This document shows, one piece after another, positions 1-7,569 of a stretch of DNA of 39,205 nucleotides (its first letter is position 1; the number at the start of each line of letters is the position of its first letter). This DNA comes from Paenibacillus sp. 598K. GTDB lineage: Bacteria > Bacillota > Bacilli > Paenibacillales > Paenibacillaceae. The translations under genes were made by a program, and so were the position numbers. Location: NCBI RefSeq assembly GCF_003851045.1, contig NZ_BFBX01000049.1:1-39205 (forward strand), read 5' to 3'. The notes beneath the pieces are model-generated. The model ran no database searches and had not been told where the DNA came from. It saw nothing but the letters and a program-made list of their open reading frames with translations.

Positions 1-12
1 ACTTTTCATTCT

Positions 13-29
13 AACTGCATATTGCAGTT
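13..29. terminator. small hairpin downstream of popT-like gene
   Basis: A perfect inverted repeat, AACTGCA, TAT, TGCAGTT. It lies about 70 bases beyond the stop codon of the leftward DUF368 gene. No clear T-tract follows on either strand, so a terminator role is uncertain; the segment may instead be part of a dispersed repeat that also shows at the right end of the window. Confidence 0.3.
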
Positions 30-101
30 AAGTAATGCCAGCGACCGCATTAAAATCGCTCCTACGTCGGCCATGCGCGAATTGAGAATGAGACGAACTT
101 A

Positions 102-932
102 CTAGGCGCTCTCCGCCGGCATGCGCTTGACGGAACCGAAGTACATCGCGAGCGCCAGGCCGACCAGGAAGGCCGCGCCGCAGATGAGGATCGTGCCGAT
201 CCCGCTCACGAAGCCCGGGAAGATGACGAACACCGAGCCGGTGATCAGACCGATCATGACGGCATACGTCATGCGCGGGTAAGTGGCGAGCAAGTACCGG
301 ATCGCCCGGCTGCTGACGAAAAAGCCAGCGAGCACGCCAAAGCCGATGGTGAAGATGATCGGCAGGTTGAAGGTCGACAGCGCGTTGATGGCGGTCGGGT
401 AAACCCCGATGATCAGGAGCACGAACGACCCGCTAATACCTGGCAGCAGCATCGCCGTACTCGCCATCCAGCCTGCGAAGAAGAAGCCGACCGTCGACCA
501 CAGGGTCAGCGACGTCTGCGGTCCGGCATCCTTGTCCCCCGACAAGAACGCCATCGAGGCCATCAGGAGCAGGCCGATCAGCAGCACGATGACATGCTTG
601 GTGCCGAAGTTGCGACGCACATCGGCTTGACGGATTAGCATCGGCAGTACGCCGAGGATCAGACCAGTGAAGAAGAACTGCGTCGGCTCATAGTGATGCT
701 CGAGCAAATATTCGATGACCCGGCTCAGCGATACGATGGCTGTCACCATACCTATGCCTAGCGGGATCAGAAACCCCCAGTGACGTTTCCAGTCCTTGCC
801 GAACAGGCCGCTAATTGCTTCCAGCAACCGATAATAGATCCCGAGCACAACGGCTAGCGTGCCGCCGCTGACGCCGGGGATCAGGTCAGTCGTCCCCATG
901 GCGAAGCCCCGCAACAGGTTTTTCCACTCCAT
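102..932 (-). CDS. popT: DUF368 / PopT-family undecaprenyl phosphate translocase
   Basis: Polytopic membrane protein of about 276 residues that begins with the family signature around residues 11-30 (TTDLIPGVSGGTLAVVLGIY). A second related half has LLPGISGSFVLLIIGVY near the middle. DUF368 proteins have been shown in other bacteria (PopT) to flip the lipid carrier undecaprenyl phosphate back to the cytoplasmic face for reuse in cell wall synthesis; that role is inferred here from family membership. I place the start at the ATG at 932, which has an AAGGAGA ribosome site about 10 bases upstream, rather than the upstream in-frame ATG at 974, which has none. About eight hydrophobic segments are visible. 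It stands alone, read leftwards, with a lipoprotein gene behind it. Confidence 0.85.
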   Translation of the reverse strand: MEWKNLLRGFAMGTTDLIPGVSGGTLAVVLGIYYRLLEAISGLFGKDWKRHWGFLIPLGIGMVTAIVSLSRVIEYLLEHHYEPTQFFFTGLILGVLPMLIRQADVRRNFGTKHVIVLLIGLLLMASMAFLSGDKDAGPQTSLTLWSTVGFFFAGWMASTAMLLPGISGSFVLLIIGVYPTAINALSTFNLPIIFTIGFGVLAGFFVSSRAIRYLLATYPRMTYAVMIGLITGSVFVIFPGFVSGIGTILICGAAFLVGLALAMYFGSVKRMPAESA

Positions 933-1052
933 TGTTTTCTTTCTCCTTATCTGACGAAAATATGATTTCTCCATGTCTAACTACTAAGTCTACCATATTT
1001 CGCAGATCGTTTCCTAGTCGGGCGGACGGGGACAATCAAAACCAGGCTTTAA

Positions 1053-1556
1053 TCAAGGCTGCAAGAGCACTTTCTTCTTCAATTCAGCAGTGGCTTCCTC
1101 AGATAACGTATATCCCGTATGGGTATCTCTCATATCCATAATCATCGCTTGCTCGCTGTTATCGTGGATCCATAGCTGAAACGCGTATTTCATCTTAGTG
1201 GAGTCAATAAAGATATCGTAATCGGCATCACCAACATTTAGTATGCCTTGTATGGGTACTGCACTTTGGATAGCATGGATAATCGCTTCTATGGATTCTT
1301 GATCTGTGTATTCCATGGGACCTTCAGCATTCTCCGGTGTCTTGTTGAGTAATTTGGTGACGGTGATTTTCTTGACGGACTCCAAGTCGATGTTTGTTAG
1401 GGTCCGCGTACTGCTGTCGTCATTGGAGCTGGCCACAGGAGGAACAGAGTCATTACCGTGCGTGGCTTGCTCTTTGTTATCCCCACCAGTACAGCTCGCC
1501 ATTGCCAGAATAATAGAAAGAGCTGCTGCTGGGACTAGAAGTTTTCGCCTTATCAC
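1053..1556 (-). CDS. small secreted lipoprotein, function unknown
   Basis: A 167-residue protein with a lipoprotein signal peptide: positive N-terminus (MIRRK), a hydrophobic stretch to about residue 20, then MASC followed by a Gly/Asp/Asn/Ser-rich linker to about residue 50. The remaining domain of about 115 residues contains a conserved-looking core with SVKKITVTKLL and a C-terminal YTLSEEATAELKKKV. I do not recognise the family. It should be anchored to the outer face of the membrane through the lipid-modified Cys22. The start is GTG at 1556, with AAAGGAGGG seven bases before it; the overlapping ATG two bases upstream runs into TGA at once. It is probably a single-gene unit. Confidence 0.75.
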   Translation of the reverse strand: MIRRKLLVPAAALSIILAMASCTGGDNKEQATHGNDSVPPVASSNDDSSTRTLTNIDLESVKKITVTKLLNKTPENAEGPMEYTDQESIEAIIHAIQSAVPIQGILNVGDADYDIFIDSTKMKYAFQLWIHDNSEQAMIMDMRDTHTGYTLSEEATAELKKKVLLQP

Positions 1557-1619
1557 ATTGAGCCCTCCTTTCTTCTATATTTATAAGACGGGAGAACTGG
1601 GATATAGTTGCAAATCGCA

Positions 1620-1707
1620 CACGAGCAAGCTGGCTCACCAGTCGATACTCGTCGCGATAGATTTGTTCCATCTGCGCCAGCACCTCCTGGGCATGTCTTG
1701 TACCCAA
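1620..1707 (-). pseudogene. fragment of an SDR-family dehydrogenase (C-terminal end)
   Basis: Read leftwards, this stretch encodes VLAQMEQIYRDEYRLVSQLA, which matches the extreme C-terminus of the complete SDR encoded at 7629-8501 (VLAQMEQIYRDEYCLGSPVD). At the DNA level 35 of 39 bases agree between 1646-1684 and 7669-7707 by hand count. Nothing else of an SDR is present here: upstream is a terminator copy, and the frame runs on past the expected stop into the upstream region of the lipoprotein gene. It is the left-over tail of a second, lost SDR gene, or a copy carried in by recombination. Confidence 0.6.
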
Positions 1708-1726
1708 ACTTTCGTTGGGAACAAAA

Positions 1727-1779
1727 AAAAGTCCCCGCTATCCGGAATCTGCCGGACCGGGGACTTGCTTATTGCAGGA
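1727..1779 (-). terminator. terminator segment, copy 1 of an exact 53-bp direct repeat
   Basis: Hairpin AAGTCCCCG...CGGGGACTT with an inner TCCGG/CCGGA stem. Read leftwards it is followed by eight T residues, so it is a strong rho-independent terminator for leftward transcription. The whole 53-bp segment is identical to 3253-3305, which ends the pnkp gene. Here there is no intact gene in front of it, only a decayed frame. A second short hairpin, CCCAA/TTGGG, follows at about 1703-1719. Confidence 0.75.
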
Positions 1780-1829
1780 CACTCCTTCAACCCGAAGCGA
1801 GTAGCCAGCGCATTGGGATCCAGTATCAT

Positions 1830-2040
1830 TTAGGCGTCATAGGCAGCAAGAAACAGTCGTACATACGAATACCCCATGCTTTCCAACAGAGACAGATAAC
1901 TAGGAAGGCAGGGGGATACTGGCGTACTTCACCCCTCCGTGATAGACATTAAACTTCTCGGCTGCGTGACGCGCTCGAAGCACGATGGCTCACGTCTTGA
2001 CTGTGATTGTTCGACCGACAAATTCATAAGCGGCAACTGG
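1830..2040 (-). pseudogene. decayed reading frame, family unknown
   Basis: Leftward translation gives an open stretch YEFVGRTITVKT, a TGA stop, then AIVLRARHAAEKFNVYHGG and VKYASIPLPS. A shift to the neighbouring frame continues as YLSLLESMGYSYVRLFLAAY up to a TAA at 1830-1832. One stop and one frameshift therefore interrupt a plausible C-terminal coding piece. There is no start with a ribosome site. I cannot assign a family. It lies in the rearranged stretch between the lipoprotein gene and the AT-rich islet, directly before the terminator copy at 1727-1779, which could once have been its own. Confidence 0.3.
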
Positions 2041-2055
2041 CAGCCTTTTGGATTC

Positions 2056-2322
2056 CTATTTTTTATTTTTTTTAAAAGAGAGTTTCTTCAAATTGTTTTC
2101 AAATAATCCCCACATTATAAGTATGAATCCCAATGCCATTAAAAGGTATGAAAACTTCATTAGGTAATTAATACCTAAAGTTTCTATTGATGTACCTAGG
2201 CGGCCTGGCGGAGTTGTCCATGAATCTAAAGTAGAGGCGAGTTTTATTGTCGGTTCAAGAACATTTACATATAATGAAATACCACTTATAAAAAAGATAC
2301 CACCACCAATAATTTTTTTCAA
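2056..2322 (-). CDS. small two-TM membrane protein, unknown function
   Basis: An 88-residue protein with two hydrophobic helices (about residues 3-21 and 51-72) and a Lys-rich C-terminal tail (NNLKKLSFKKNKK), which suggests a hairpin membrane protein with the tail in the cytoplasm. The start is a TTG codon at 2322, six bases after AAAGGAGGAG; the longer in-frame ATG at 2349 would translate through the ribosome site itself and is unlikely. Base composition is much richer in A+T than the flanking genes, pointing to acquisition by transfer. Its gene is the only intact one in the islet between two copies of a 53-bp terminator repeat. No function can be given; small membrane proteins of this shape occur as hypotheticals in Bacillota. 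Confidence 0.65.
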   Translation of the reverse strand: MKKIIGGGIFFISGISLYVNVLEPTIKLASTLDSWTTPPGRLGTSIETLGINYLMKFSYLLMALGFILIMWGLFENNLKKLSFKKNKK

Positions 2323-3206
2323 AAGAACTCCTCCTTTTATAGGAAGCAATTGTTACGAGAAAAGGGGGGCTTTCCCGAGACAACTACTATAATTAAGTTT
2401 TCTACCGATTTCGCAATTCATGATATGAGCTTTTTAGCCAATAAATGATCTTCATAGGAGCTGTGGTTAAGATATAGATTGGGCTGGTATAACTCTTAAT
2501 TCGGAGTTGGCCCGTTATGAACAACTGAGGCCATAGATTTAATTAGAAAACAGCTTCTTCTTTAAAATTGCACTTCGCAATAAAACCTACGCAGCGAGGT
2601 CCTGATACTCTATAACTTATTTAACTTCTATCCTCATGCTGCCCTTTCAAGACGCCTTTCACAAGCATTGAACTCTCATTAACTATAATACCTATCAAAG
2701 ATTTTTATCTTTCAAGTACATTTTAAACGTTACTTCGCAAGATCATTTAACACTTTAAAAATATTTGATTATTATAATGTTTATAATGTCATTCACAAGC
2801 GGGATAAATACAAAAAGAGAATATATGTATAGTTAAAAACGCCTCCAGGAAGCTAAAAGGACTTTATACTAAATCCCAGTATATCAATGAAACGTTAAAT
2901 TAACCAGCACTTACAGGGCACAATTTTTCAACAAGGCTCCTTTTGTGCAACGCTCAAGTCTGGTATACGCGATGGTGGGGAGAATATACATCGCTAAGTT
3001 TTTTGCACACACACGGTGTCATGTGGCTTAAATCCAGCACTACGAATCTCAAAGAGACGAATTGGGGAGTCTTAGCATTCGTTTGTTTTAATGCATTAAC
3101 GCCTCAGTTCGAATAATCCCTACATGACAAGATGAGCGATAATCAGAGCCGACGTAGTAACCAAACTTTCGTCGGGGCTCAAACGACGGAGGTTTTCGGC
3201 GCTAGC
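2323..3206. other. AT-rich gene-free stretch
   Basis: About 880 bases of AT-rich DNA without an open frame of 60 codons or more before position 3132. Near 2957-3077 a leftward frame reads VSLRFVVLDLSHMTPCVCKK and further to a TGA at about 2957, without a start or ribosome site, so it may be the relic of a gene; I do not recognise it. No inverted repeats typical of IS ends were found by eye. Confidence 0.5.
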
Positions 3207-3228
3207 AAAAGGACTTCATTGTCCTTTT
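3207..3228. terminator. bidirectional hairpin AAAAGGAC/GTCCTTTT
   Basis: A perfect 8-bp stem (AAAAGGAC, ttcatt, GTCCTTTT) with A and T runs on both outer sides, so it could terminate transcription from either side. It lies just beyond the pnkp terminator, at the right edge of the AT-rich islet. Confidence 0.5.
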
Positions 3229-3252
3229 ACAAATCAGTCTTCGTCAATGAAC

Positions 3253-3305
3253 AAAAGTCCCCGCTATCCGGAATCTGCCGGACCGGGGACTTGCTTATTG
3301 CAGGA
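3253..3305 (-). terminator. pnkp terminator, copy 2 of the 53-bp direct repeat
   Basis: Same hairpin as at 1727-1779 (AAGTCCCCG/CGGGGACTT outer stem, TCCGG/CCGGA inner stem). It begins about 30 bases after the pnkp stop codon; read leftwards the stem is followed by TTTTG. It is the natural end of the hen1-pnkp transcript. Confidence 0.8.
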
Positions 3306-3337
3306 AATGCCGCCATCCAGCGGCTCACGCCTCGCCA

Positions 3338-5923
3338 TCACAAGCGCGGATCGAGCTCGCGCTCCTTGGCCTCCTCGAAGAGCAGGCTGGCGACAGCCTG
3401 GCGGTACGCCTCGTTGCCCGGGGAGATGTCGGCGAGCGGGATGTCCAGCATCGCCCGGCCCAGCCGGTGCTCGGCTGCCGAGGCGCGCAGCTTCGGCCCG
3501 ATGCTCTTCTGCTTGATGAGCTGCGCGTACTTGTGCGGGAACGTGTAGTCGTAGCCGTAGATGATCGACAGGTACTCGGGGTTGCGCACCTTCATGTACG
3601 GCACCGCGCCCCGCGTCTCCCGCTCCGGCTTGATGACGACGCCTTCCATCCCCTCGGCCGTCGTCAGACGGGCATAGAAGCGCTCCGCCTGCGCCAAATG
3701 GTCCGGCGCCTCCAGATCGAGCACGAGGCAATCGTCCTCCGAGAGGAAGCGATACAGCTCGGACGTCCGCTGCTCGGGGAAGCGCTCCGTGCCGTCCGCC
3801 ATCACTTCCTTGAGCAGGCCGAACGGCTTGTAGTCCAGCTCCGCCTCGCCGGCATACAGCGCGAGCTGCTGCCGATACACCTCGTAGGCTGCGCGATGCT
3901 GCGCCAGCGGCACCGTGCGCTCGCGGATATCGCGCATCGCCTTGTAGCTCTGGTAGGTCGCGCTCCCGTACTTGTCGCTGAGCGCGCCCTTGCTCATCCG
4001 GTGCTGCTCCTGCTCGAAGCCGCTCGTCTCGTAGTCTGCCGCCAGTCGGCCGAGCGCCGCCTCGAAGCCGCTCTGCTCCAGGAACTGCAGCTCCAGCTCC
4101 AGCGCCCGAGAGATCGGCTCGAACTGCCGCTCGATCAGCCCTTCGCCCATCGCCCGCCACGGCAACAGCTCGCCGTCGAGCAGCATGATCGCGACGCCGT
4201 CCTTGGCCATGTAGCTGCCGAAGCGCGCCAGCAGCCGCTCATACACCGGCGTCAGCTCGACGCCCTGGATGCGGTAGCCGTTGCGGCTCACCGCATAGCA
4301 TTGCTCGAGCTGGCGGTGCAGGTAGATCGTGCAGCGCGAGCCCATATACTTGGGCTGCAGCACGACCTCGCGGACGCCGCGCTTGGCGAAGTACGCCAGC
4401 CCTTGCCGCAGCGATTCCAGCTCGCCGCGTTCGACATCCTTGTCTGCTGGCGACATTGTACCGGAGATATGGTTGATGCCGTGGCGAGCGACATAGTCGA
4501 GTCGACGCTGCGCCTCGGGGGCCAGCTCCGCCAGCGCAACGCGCGGCGTCTCCTCGAACAGCACGGGCAGCTCCTCGCGGCGCGCCTCCTGCTCCGAGCG
4601 GACGCTGCGGAAGAACGGCCGTCCGCTCATATCGACGCCGCACAACGCGTAGCCGTGCACGCAGCCGCTGTCGAGATGCAGCTTGTTCTTGATCCGGAAG
4701 GCGCGCGCCGCCGCGACGTGGCCGAACAGATGATACGGCTGGTTCGCGACCGCCTCGTCCTGGATGAATTGCAGCTGCGGCTCGAGCGGCGCCTCCCGGT
4801 CGATCCGGTACGTGCGCTGATGACGACGAGCCTCGGCGTCGAGCTTGCCGATGTAGCGGCTGCGGCACGGCGCATGCGTCACATAGAAGGACGAGCCCTG
4901 CTCGCCGATGAACCGATAGTATGGCTGAGCGGAGGCGACGAGCGTCCGGAATTGCTCGGCCAGCTCCGGCTGCTCCTGCAGCACAGCGATCGAGTCGAAG
5001 TACGTCGCCACCAGCTCGGGATCGGCCCCCTGGATGCCGCCGTCGAGATAACGGCGCACGAAGTTCTCATGGTTGCCCAGCACGAAGCGGAAGTGCTCGC
5101 GGTTGGCATACAGGAAGGCCACCGTCGCCGCCGTCTGCTTGCCCTTGTCGATCCAGTCGCCCGCTAGCACGATCTGCTTGCCCTTTGCCTTGGGCCCGGC
5201 CGTCATCCGGCCGTCCTCGATGGCGAAGCCAAAGCCGCTCAGCAGCCGCTGCAGCTCGCCCACGCACTCGTGCACATCGCCGACGACGATGTAGCTGTGC
5301 GTATGCGGCAGCGTCGCCGCCACATAGTCGTCCCAGTCGGCGACCTCGACCCGGTAGTCCGGGTTCGCCCCTGCCTCGCCTGGCGGGCAGAAGTCCTTGG
5401 CCCGCACCTTGTGCACCGCGTCATAGCCCTCGCGGGCCAGCACGGGCAGCACCTCGCGGCGCAGCCGGTTGATGTGGCTCGTGATGAGCCGCTTGGAGCG
5501 GTCGGAGGCGTAGTAGCCCTCGCGCTTGCGATAGTCGAAGAGAACGACCTCGAGCCGGTAGTGGTTCGCCTCGGCGATCTCGCGGACCCGCTGCCGGAAG
5601 TCCTCGGCGAGCGCGGTCGTGTCGACGATGACGAACTCGGCGTTGATCGGATACGAGGTGACGAGCCGCAGCTTCGCCAGCAGATGGTCGAAGGCATGTG
5701 AGCTGACCTCCAGCATCGTCTGATCATATTTGTCATAAGGATAGCCCAGCAGCTCCTGACGGATATCATCGGAGGAGATTAGCTGGACATTGGTGCGGAT
5801 GCGCCGCGCCTCGTCCGTCCTCGTCAACTGCGGTACCAGCACCTCGCGGGCGAACGTCGACTTGCCGCACTCGGTCGGGCCGACCAGCATCAGGATCGTA
5901 TGCACTCGGGTGGTGATGATCAT
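3338..5923 (-). CDS. pnkp: polynucleotide kinase-phosphatase-ligase (bacterial Pnkp) of the Hen1/Pnkp RNA repair system
   Basis: An 861-residue three-domain RNA end-healing and sealing enzyme, the usual length of bacterial Pnkp. The N-terminal 5'-kinase has the P-loop GPTECGKST (15-23) and SSDDIR (50-55). The central binuclear metallophosphatase has GDVHE (215-219), GDWID (255-259), GNHE (283-286), H350 and H402. The C-terminal adenylyltransferase has the nucleotide-attaching lysine in KYMGSR (525-530), DGE (583-585), EGVVIK (760-765) and KVR (778-780). Known members heal broken RNA ends (5'-OH, 2',3'-cyclic phosphate), form a heterotetramer with Hen1 and then ligate. All key residues I can check are present, so it should be active. 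The ATG at 5923 follows the hen1 stop by three bases and takes its GGAGG from the last hen1 codons, so the two are translationally linked. Confidence 0.95.
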   Translation of the reverse strand: MIITTRVHTILMLVGPTECGKSTFAREVLVPQLTRTDEARRIRTNVQLISSDDIRQELLGYPYDKYDQTMLEVSSHAFDHLLAKLRLVTSYPINAEFVIVDTTALAEDFRQRVREIAEANHYRLEVVLFDYRKREGYYASDRSKRLITSHINRLRREVLPVLAREGYDAVHKVRAKDFCPPGEAGANPDYRVEVADWDDYVAATLPHTHSYIVVGDVHECVGELQRLLSGFGFAIEDGRMTAGPKAKGKQIVLAGDWIDKGKQTAATVAFLYANREHFRFVLGNHENFVRRYLDGGIQGADPELVATYFDSIAVLQEQPELAEQFRTLVASAQPYYRFIGEQGSSFYVTHAPCRSRYIGKLDAEARRHQRTYRIDREAPLEPQLQFIQDEAVANQPYHLFGHVAAARAFRIKNKLHLDSGCVHGYALCGVDMSGRPFFRSVRSEQEARREELPVLFEETPRVALAELAPEAQRRLDYVARHGINHISGTMSPADKDVERGELESLRQGLAYFAKRGVREVVLQPKYMGSRCTIYLHRQLEQCYAVSRNGYRIQGVELTPVYERLLARFGSYMAKDGVAIMLLDGELLPWRAMGEGLIERQFEPISRALELELQFLEQSGFEAALGRLAADYETSGFEQEQHRMSKGALSDKYGSATYQSYKAMRDIRERTVPLAQHRAAYEVYRQQLALYAGEAELDYKPFGLLKEVMADGTERFPEQRTSELYRFLSEDDCLVLDLEAPDHLAQAERFYARLTTAEGMEGVVIKPERETRGAVPYMKVRNPEYLSIIYGYDYTFPHKYAQLIKQKSIGPKLRASAAEHRLGRAMLDIPLADISPGNEAYRQAVASLLFEEAKERELDPRL

Positions 5924-5926
5924 CGG

Positions 5927-7192
5927 TCATGCCTCCTTCCTGCGCACGATGGCGCCTTGGGTCGTATGGATACCGTCGACGCTGTCGCCGATGGCGAGCC
6001 ACTCTACGGTGCGACCGGGTCCGCTGACGAGCGGCTCCAGCCACGCTCGGAATGCCTCCGTCCCCATCTCCCAGCTATGGTCGTCGTGCCGGAAACCGTC
6101 GAGCTCATAGTAGACGTTGAAGTCGGCGTTGGGCGTCGTCACGATGAGCCGGTCGAGCTGCACCTCGCGGCATAGCTGCGTCACCAGCGCCGCTGCCTCG
6201 TCCTCCGGCATATGCTCGATCACCTCGGTCAGGATGACGTCGACAAGCTCGCCGTTGTAGCTCTCCAGGAAGCGGTCGAGCGACGCATAGGTGGCGAGGT
6301 TGTCGAGCTCGCGCTCCTCCGCCTTGCGCTGTACGCCGAGCAGCCGCTCCTCGTCGATGTCGACGGCGTAATAGCTCGCTTCGATCCGGCCAGCATAGTG
6401 CAGGGCGTAGAAGCCCTCGCCGCAGCCGACATCGAGGATCGCCTTGTCGAACGGCAGCAGCGCAGTGATCGCCTGACGCCGCTGCAGCGCCGTACGGCCG
6501 TAAGCGAGCGAGATCGCGTAGCGGTCCGTCTGCTCCAGCGCCGCCTTGTACTTGGCGAATCGGTCGCGGGAGTTCAGGAAGTAGTTGGCGAACAGGCTGC
6601 GCAGATAGAACGGCGCGTCGATGACGTGCATGCTCGGGATATATTTGTCCAGGATCGCCTCGGAGATGTCGATATGCTCCTTGCCCAGCAGCGAGAGGAA
6701 CAGACAGAGCACGCTCGCCACATGCAGCAGATGGTAGAGGCTCTCCTCCGTGGCGATCGTCAGCGAATAGCTCTTATGCGCCTGATGCGTCGTCTCGAAG
6801 ACACAGTCCGGCAGATGGCGTTCGAAGAGCGCCAGCACATGCAGACGTTCGATATGGATAAGCGGGATGTGCAGCGCATGGCGATAGCCCCGGACATCCT
6901 GGTCATGCCTCGCCTTCAGCGGCGAAGAGAAAAACTCGTTGATCGCGTTCAACGGGAACAACGGTGTATTGTAGCGGGAGACGTTCAAATACTCGAATTG
7001 CTCCTGCTGCTCTTGCTTGTAGGACACTTCATTGTCGGCATCCTTGAAGTAGACGTTGTATGTGCTATCGTCCGTATACCAGCCGTAGGCCATGCCCTTG
7101 CGGACGCTCCGCAGCTGCATCCCTGTACCCGGGTTTTTGCGGATCAGGAAGCTGAACTGCGGATGCGTCGATGTCAGTTGTACGATTGCCAT
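5927..7192 (-). CDS. hen1: Hen1, RNA 3'-terminal ribose 2'-O-methyltransferase
   Basis: A 421-residue protein with the Hen1 N-terminal domain (about 1-230), which contacts and activates the Pnkp ligase, and a C-terminal SAM-dependent methyltransferase domain (about 235-421). Motif I is DVGCGEG (254-260). The Hen1-specific metal site is visible as E323, E326, H327 (EVIEH) and a His in the DDHSWE motif near 372. Family members methylate the 2'-OH of the 3'-terminal ribose at an RNA break before sealing, so the repaired RNA cannot be cut again at that place by the same ribotoxin. Start: ATG at 7192 with GAGGAG eight bases upstream; the open frame extends to 7357, but the extra part lies in the leader and includes a terminator-like stem. 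First enzyme gene of the hen1-pnkp operon. Confidence 0.95.
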   Translation of the reverse strand: MAIVQLTSTHPQFSFLIRKNPGTGMQLRSVRKGMAYGWYTDDSTYNVYFKDADNEVSYKQEQQEQFEYLNVSRYNTPLFPLNAINEFFSSPLKARHDQDVRGYRHALHIPLIHIERLHVLALFERHLPDCVFETTHQAHKSYSLTIATEESLYHLLHVASVLCLFLSLLGKEHIDISEAILDKYIPSMHVIDAPFYLRSLFANYFLNSRDRFAKYKAALEQTDRYAISLAYGRTALQRRQAITALLPFDKAILDVGCGEGFYALHYAGRIEASYYAVDIDEERLLGVQRKAEERELDNLATYASLDRFLESYNGELVDVILTEVIEHMPEDEAAALVTQLCREVQLDRLIVTTPNADFNVYYELDGFRHDDHSWEMGTEAFRAWLEPLVSGPGRTVEWLAIGDSVDGIHTTQGAIVRRKEA

Positions 7193-7241
7193 GCTCTCAC
7201 TCCTCGCTTTACCTTGCTGTAGATACCCCCTGCCGAACAAC

Positions 7242-7322
7242 AAAAAAGACTGCTCCCGCCACCTGCCCCTCCCGCAGCCTATCAAGGCTACGAACAAGAA
7301 CAGTCCGGCATCAAGCAGTCTT
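7242..7322 (-). terminator. terminator-like or attenuator hairpin in the hen1 leader
   Basis: Read leftwards, AAGACTGCT (7322-7314) pairs with AGCAGTCTT (7254-7246) and is followed directly by further T residues (TTTTTT in all). The 59-base loop holds a second stem, GTAGCC/GGCTGC (7291-7286 with 7279-7274). It stands between the small leader frame and hen1, 50 bases before the hen1 start, and so would reduce transcription into hen1 unless it is prevented from forming. Confidence 0.55.
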
Positions 7323-7366
7323 CGCAAAAAGGGAACCTCCACGCCGCGCAGGCGCATCGTCGCGCG

Positions 7367-7525
7367 TTAGACGAGCGAGTCGACGCGCGGCGTCGCAGCG
7401 GGCGGAGGGCTGCAAAGCTGTTGATCTCCGGGCAGGCCGAACTTCGACCCTGCGAAGCCTAGCAAGCGTTCATAGGTCCATACGTTATTACTCGGTAGGT
7501 GGTGATATGGCTGCCGTGGATTCAT
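7367..7525 (-). CDS. 52-residue leader ORF upstream of hen1
   Basis: ATG at 7525 with GGGAGG nine bases upstream, open for 52 codons to TAA (7367-7369); the peptide begins MNPRQPYHHLPSNNVWTYER and has a Pro-rich end. It is the first frame after a strong promoter (7570-7599) and precedes the terminator-like hairpin and hen1. It has no recognisable domain, signal peptide or TM segment. It may be a true small protein or a leader peptide whose translation affects the hairpins that follow: its last codons form a perfect CGACGC/GCGTCG hairpin, and a 9-bp alternative pairing (7341-7349 with 7385-7393) spans its stop codon. Confidence 0.45.
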   Translation of the reverse strand: MNPRQPYHHLPSNNVWTYERLLGFAGSKFGLPGDQQLCSPPPAATPRVDSLV

Positions 7526-7569
7526 AAGCTTTGCGCCTCCCTTCGTTGTTCGTCAAAAGTATGTTGAAA

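Noticed and set aside
3467..5167. 566-codon open frame opposite pnkp
   Set aside because: Shadow of a verified three-domain enzyme; low-complexity Arg/Leu/Ala translation.
7192..7357. Longer start of Hen1 at 7357 with a hydrophobic N-terminus
   Set aside because: The extension translates through the terminator-like hairpin and the real ribosome site; the Hen1 family begins near MAIVQLT.
7242..7395. T-box riboswitch in the hen1 leader
   Set aside because: No T-box sequence (AGGGTGGNACCGCG-like) or specifier stem could be found; RNA repair genes are not usual T-box targets.
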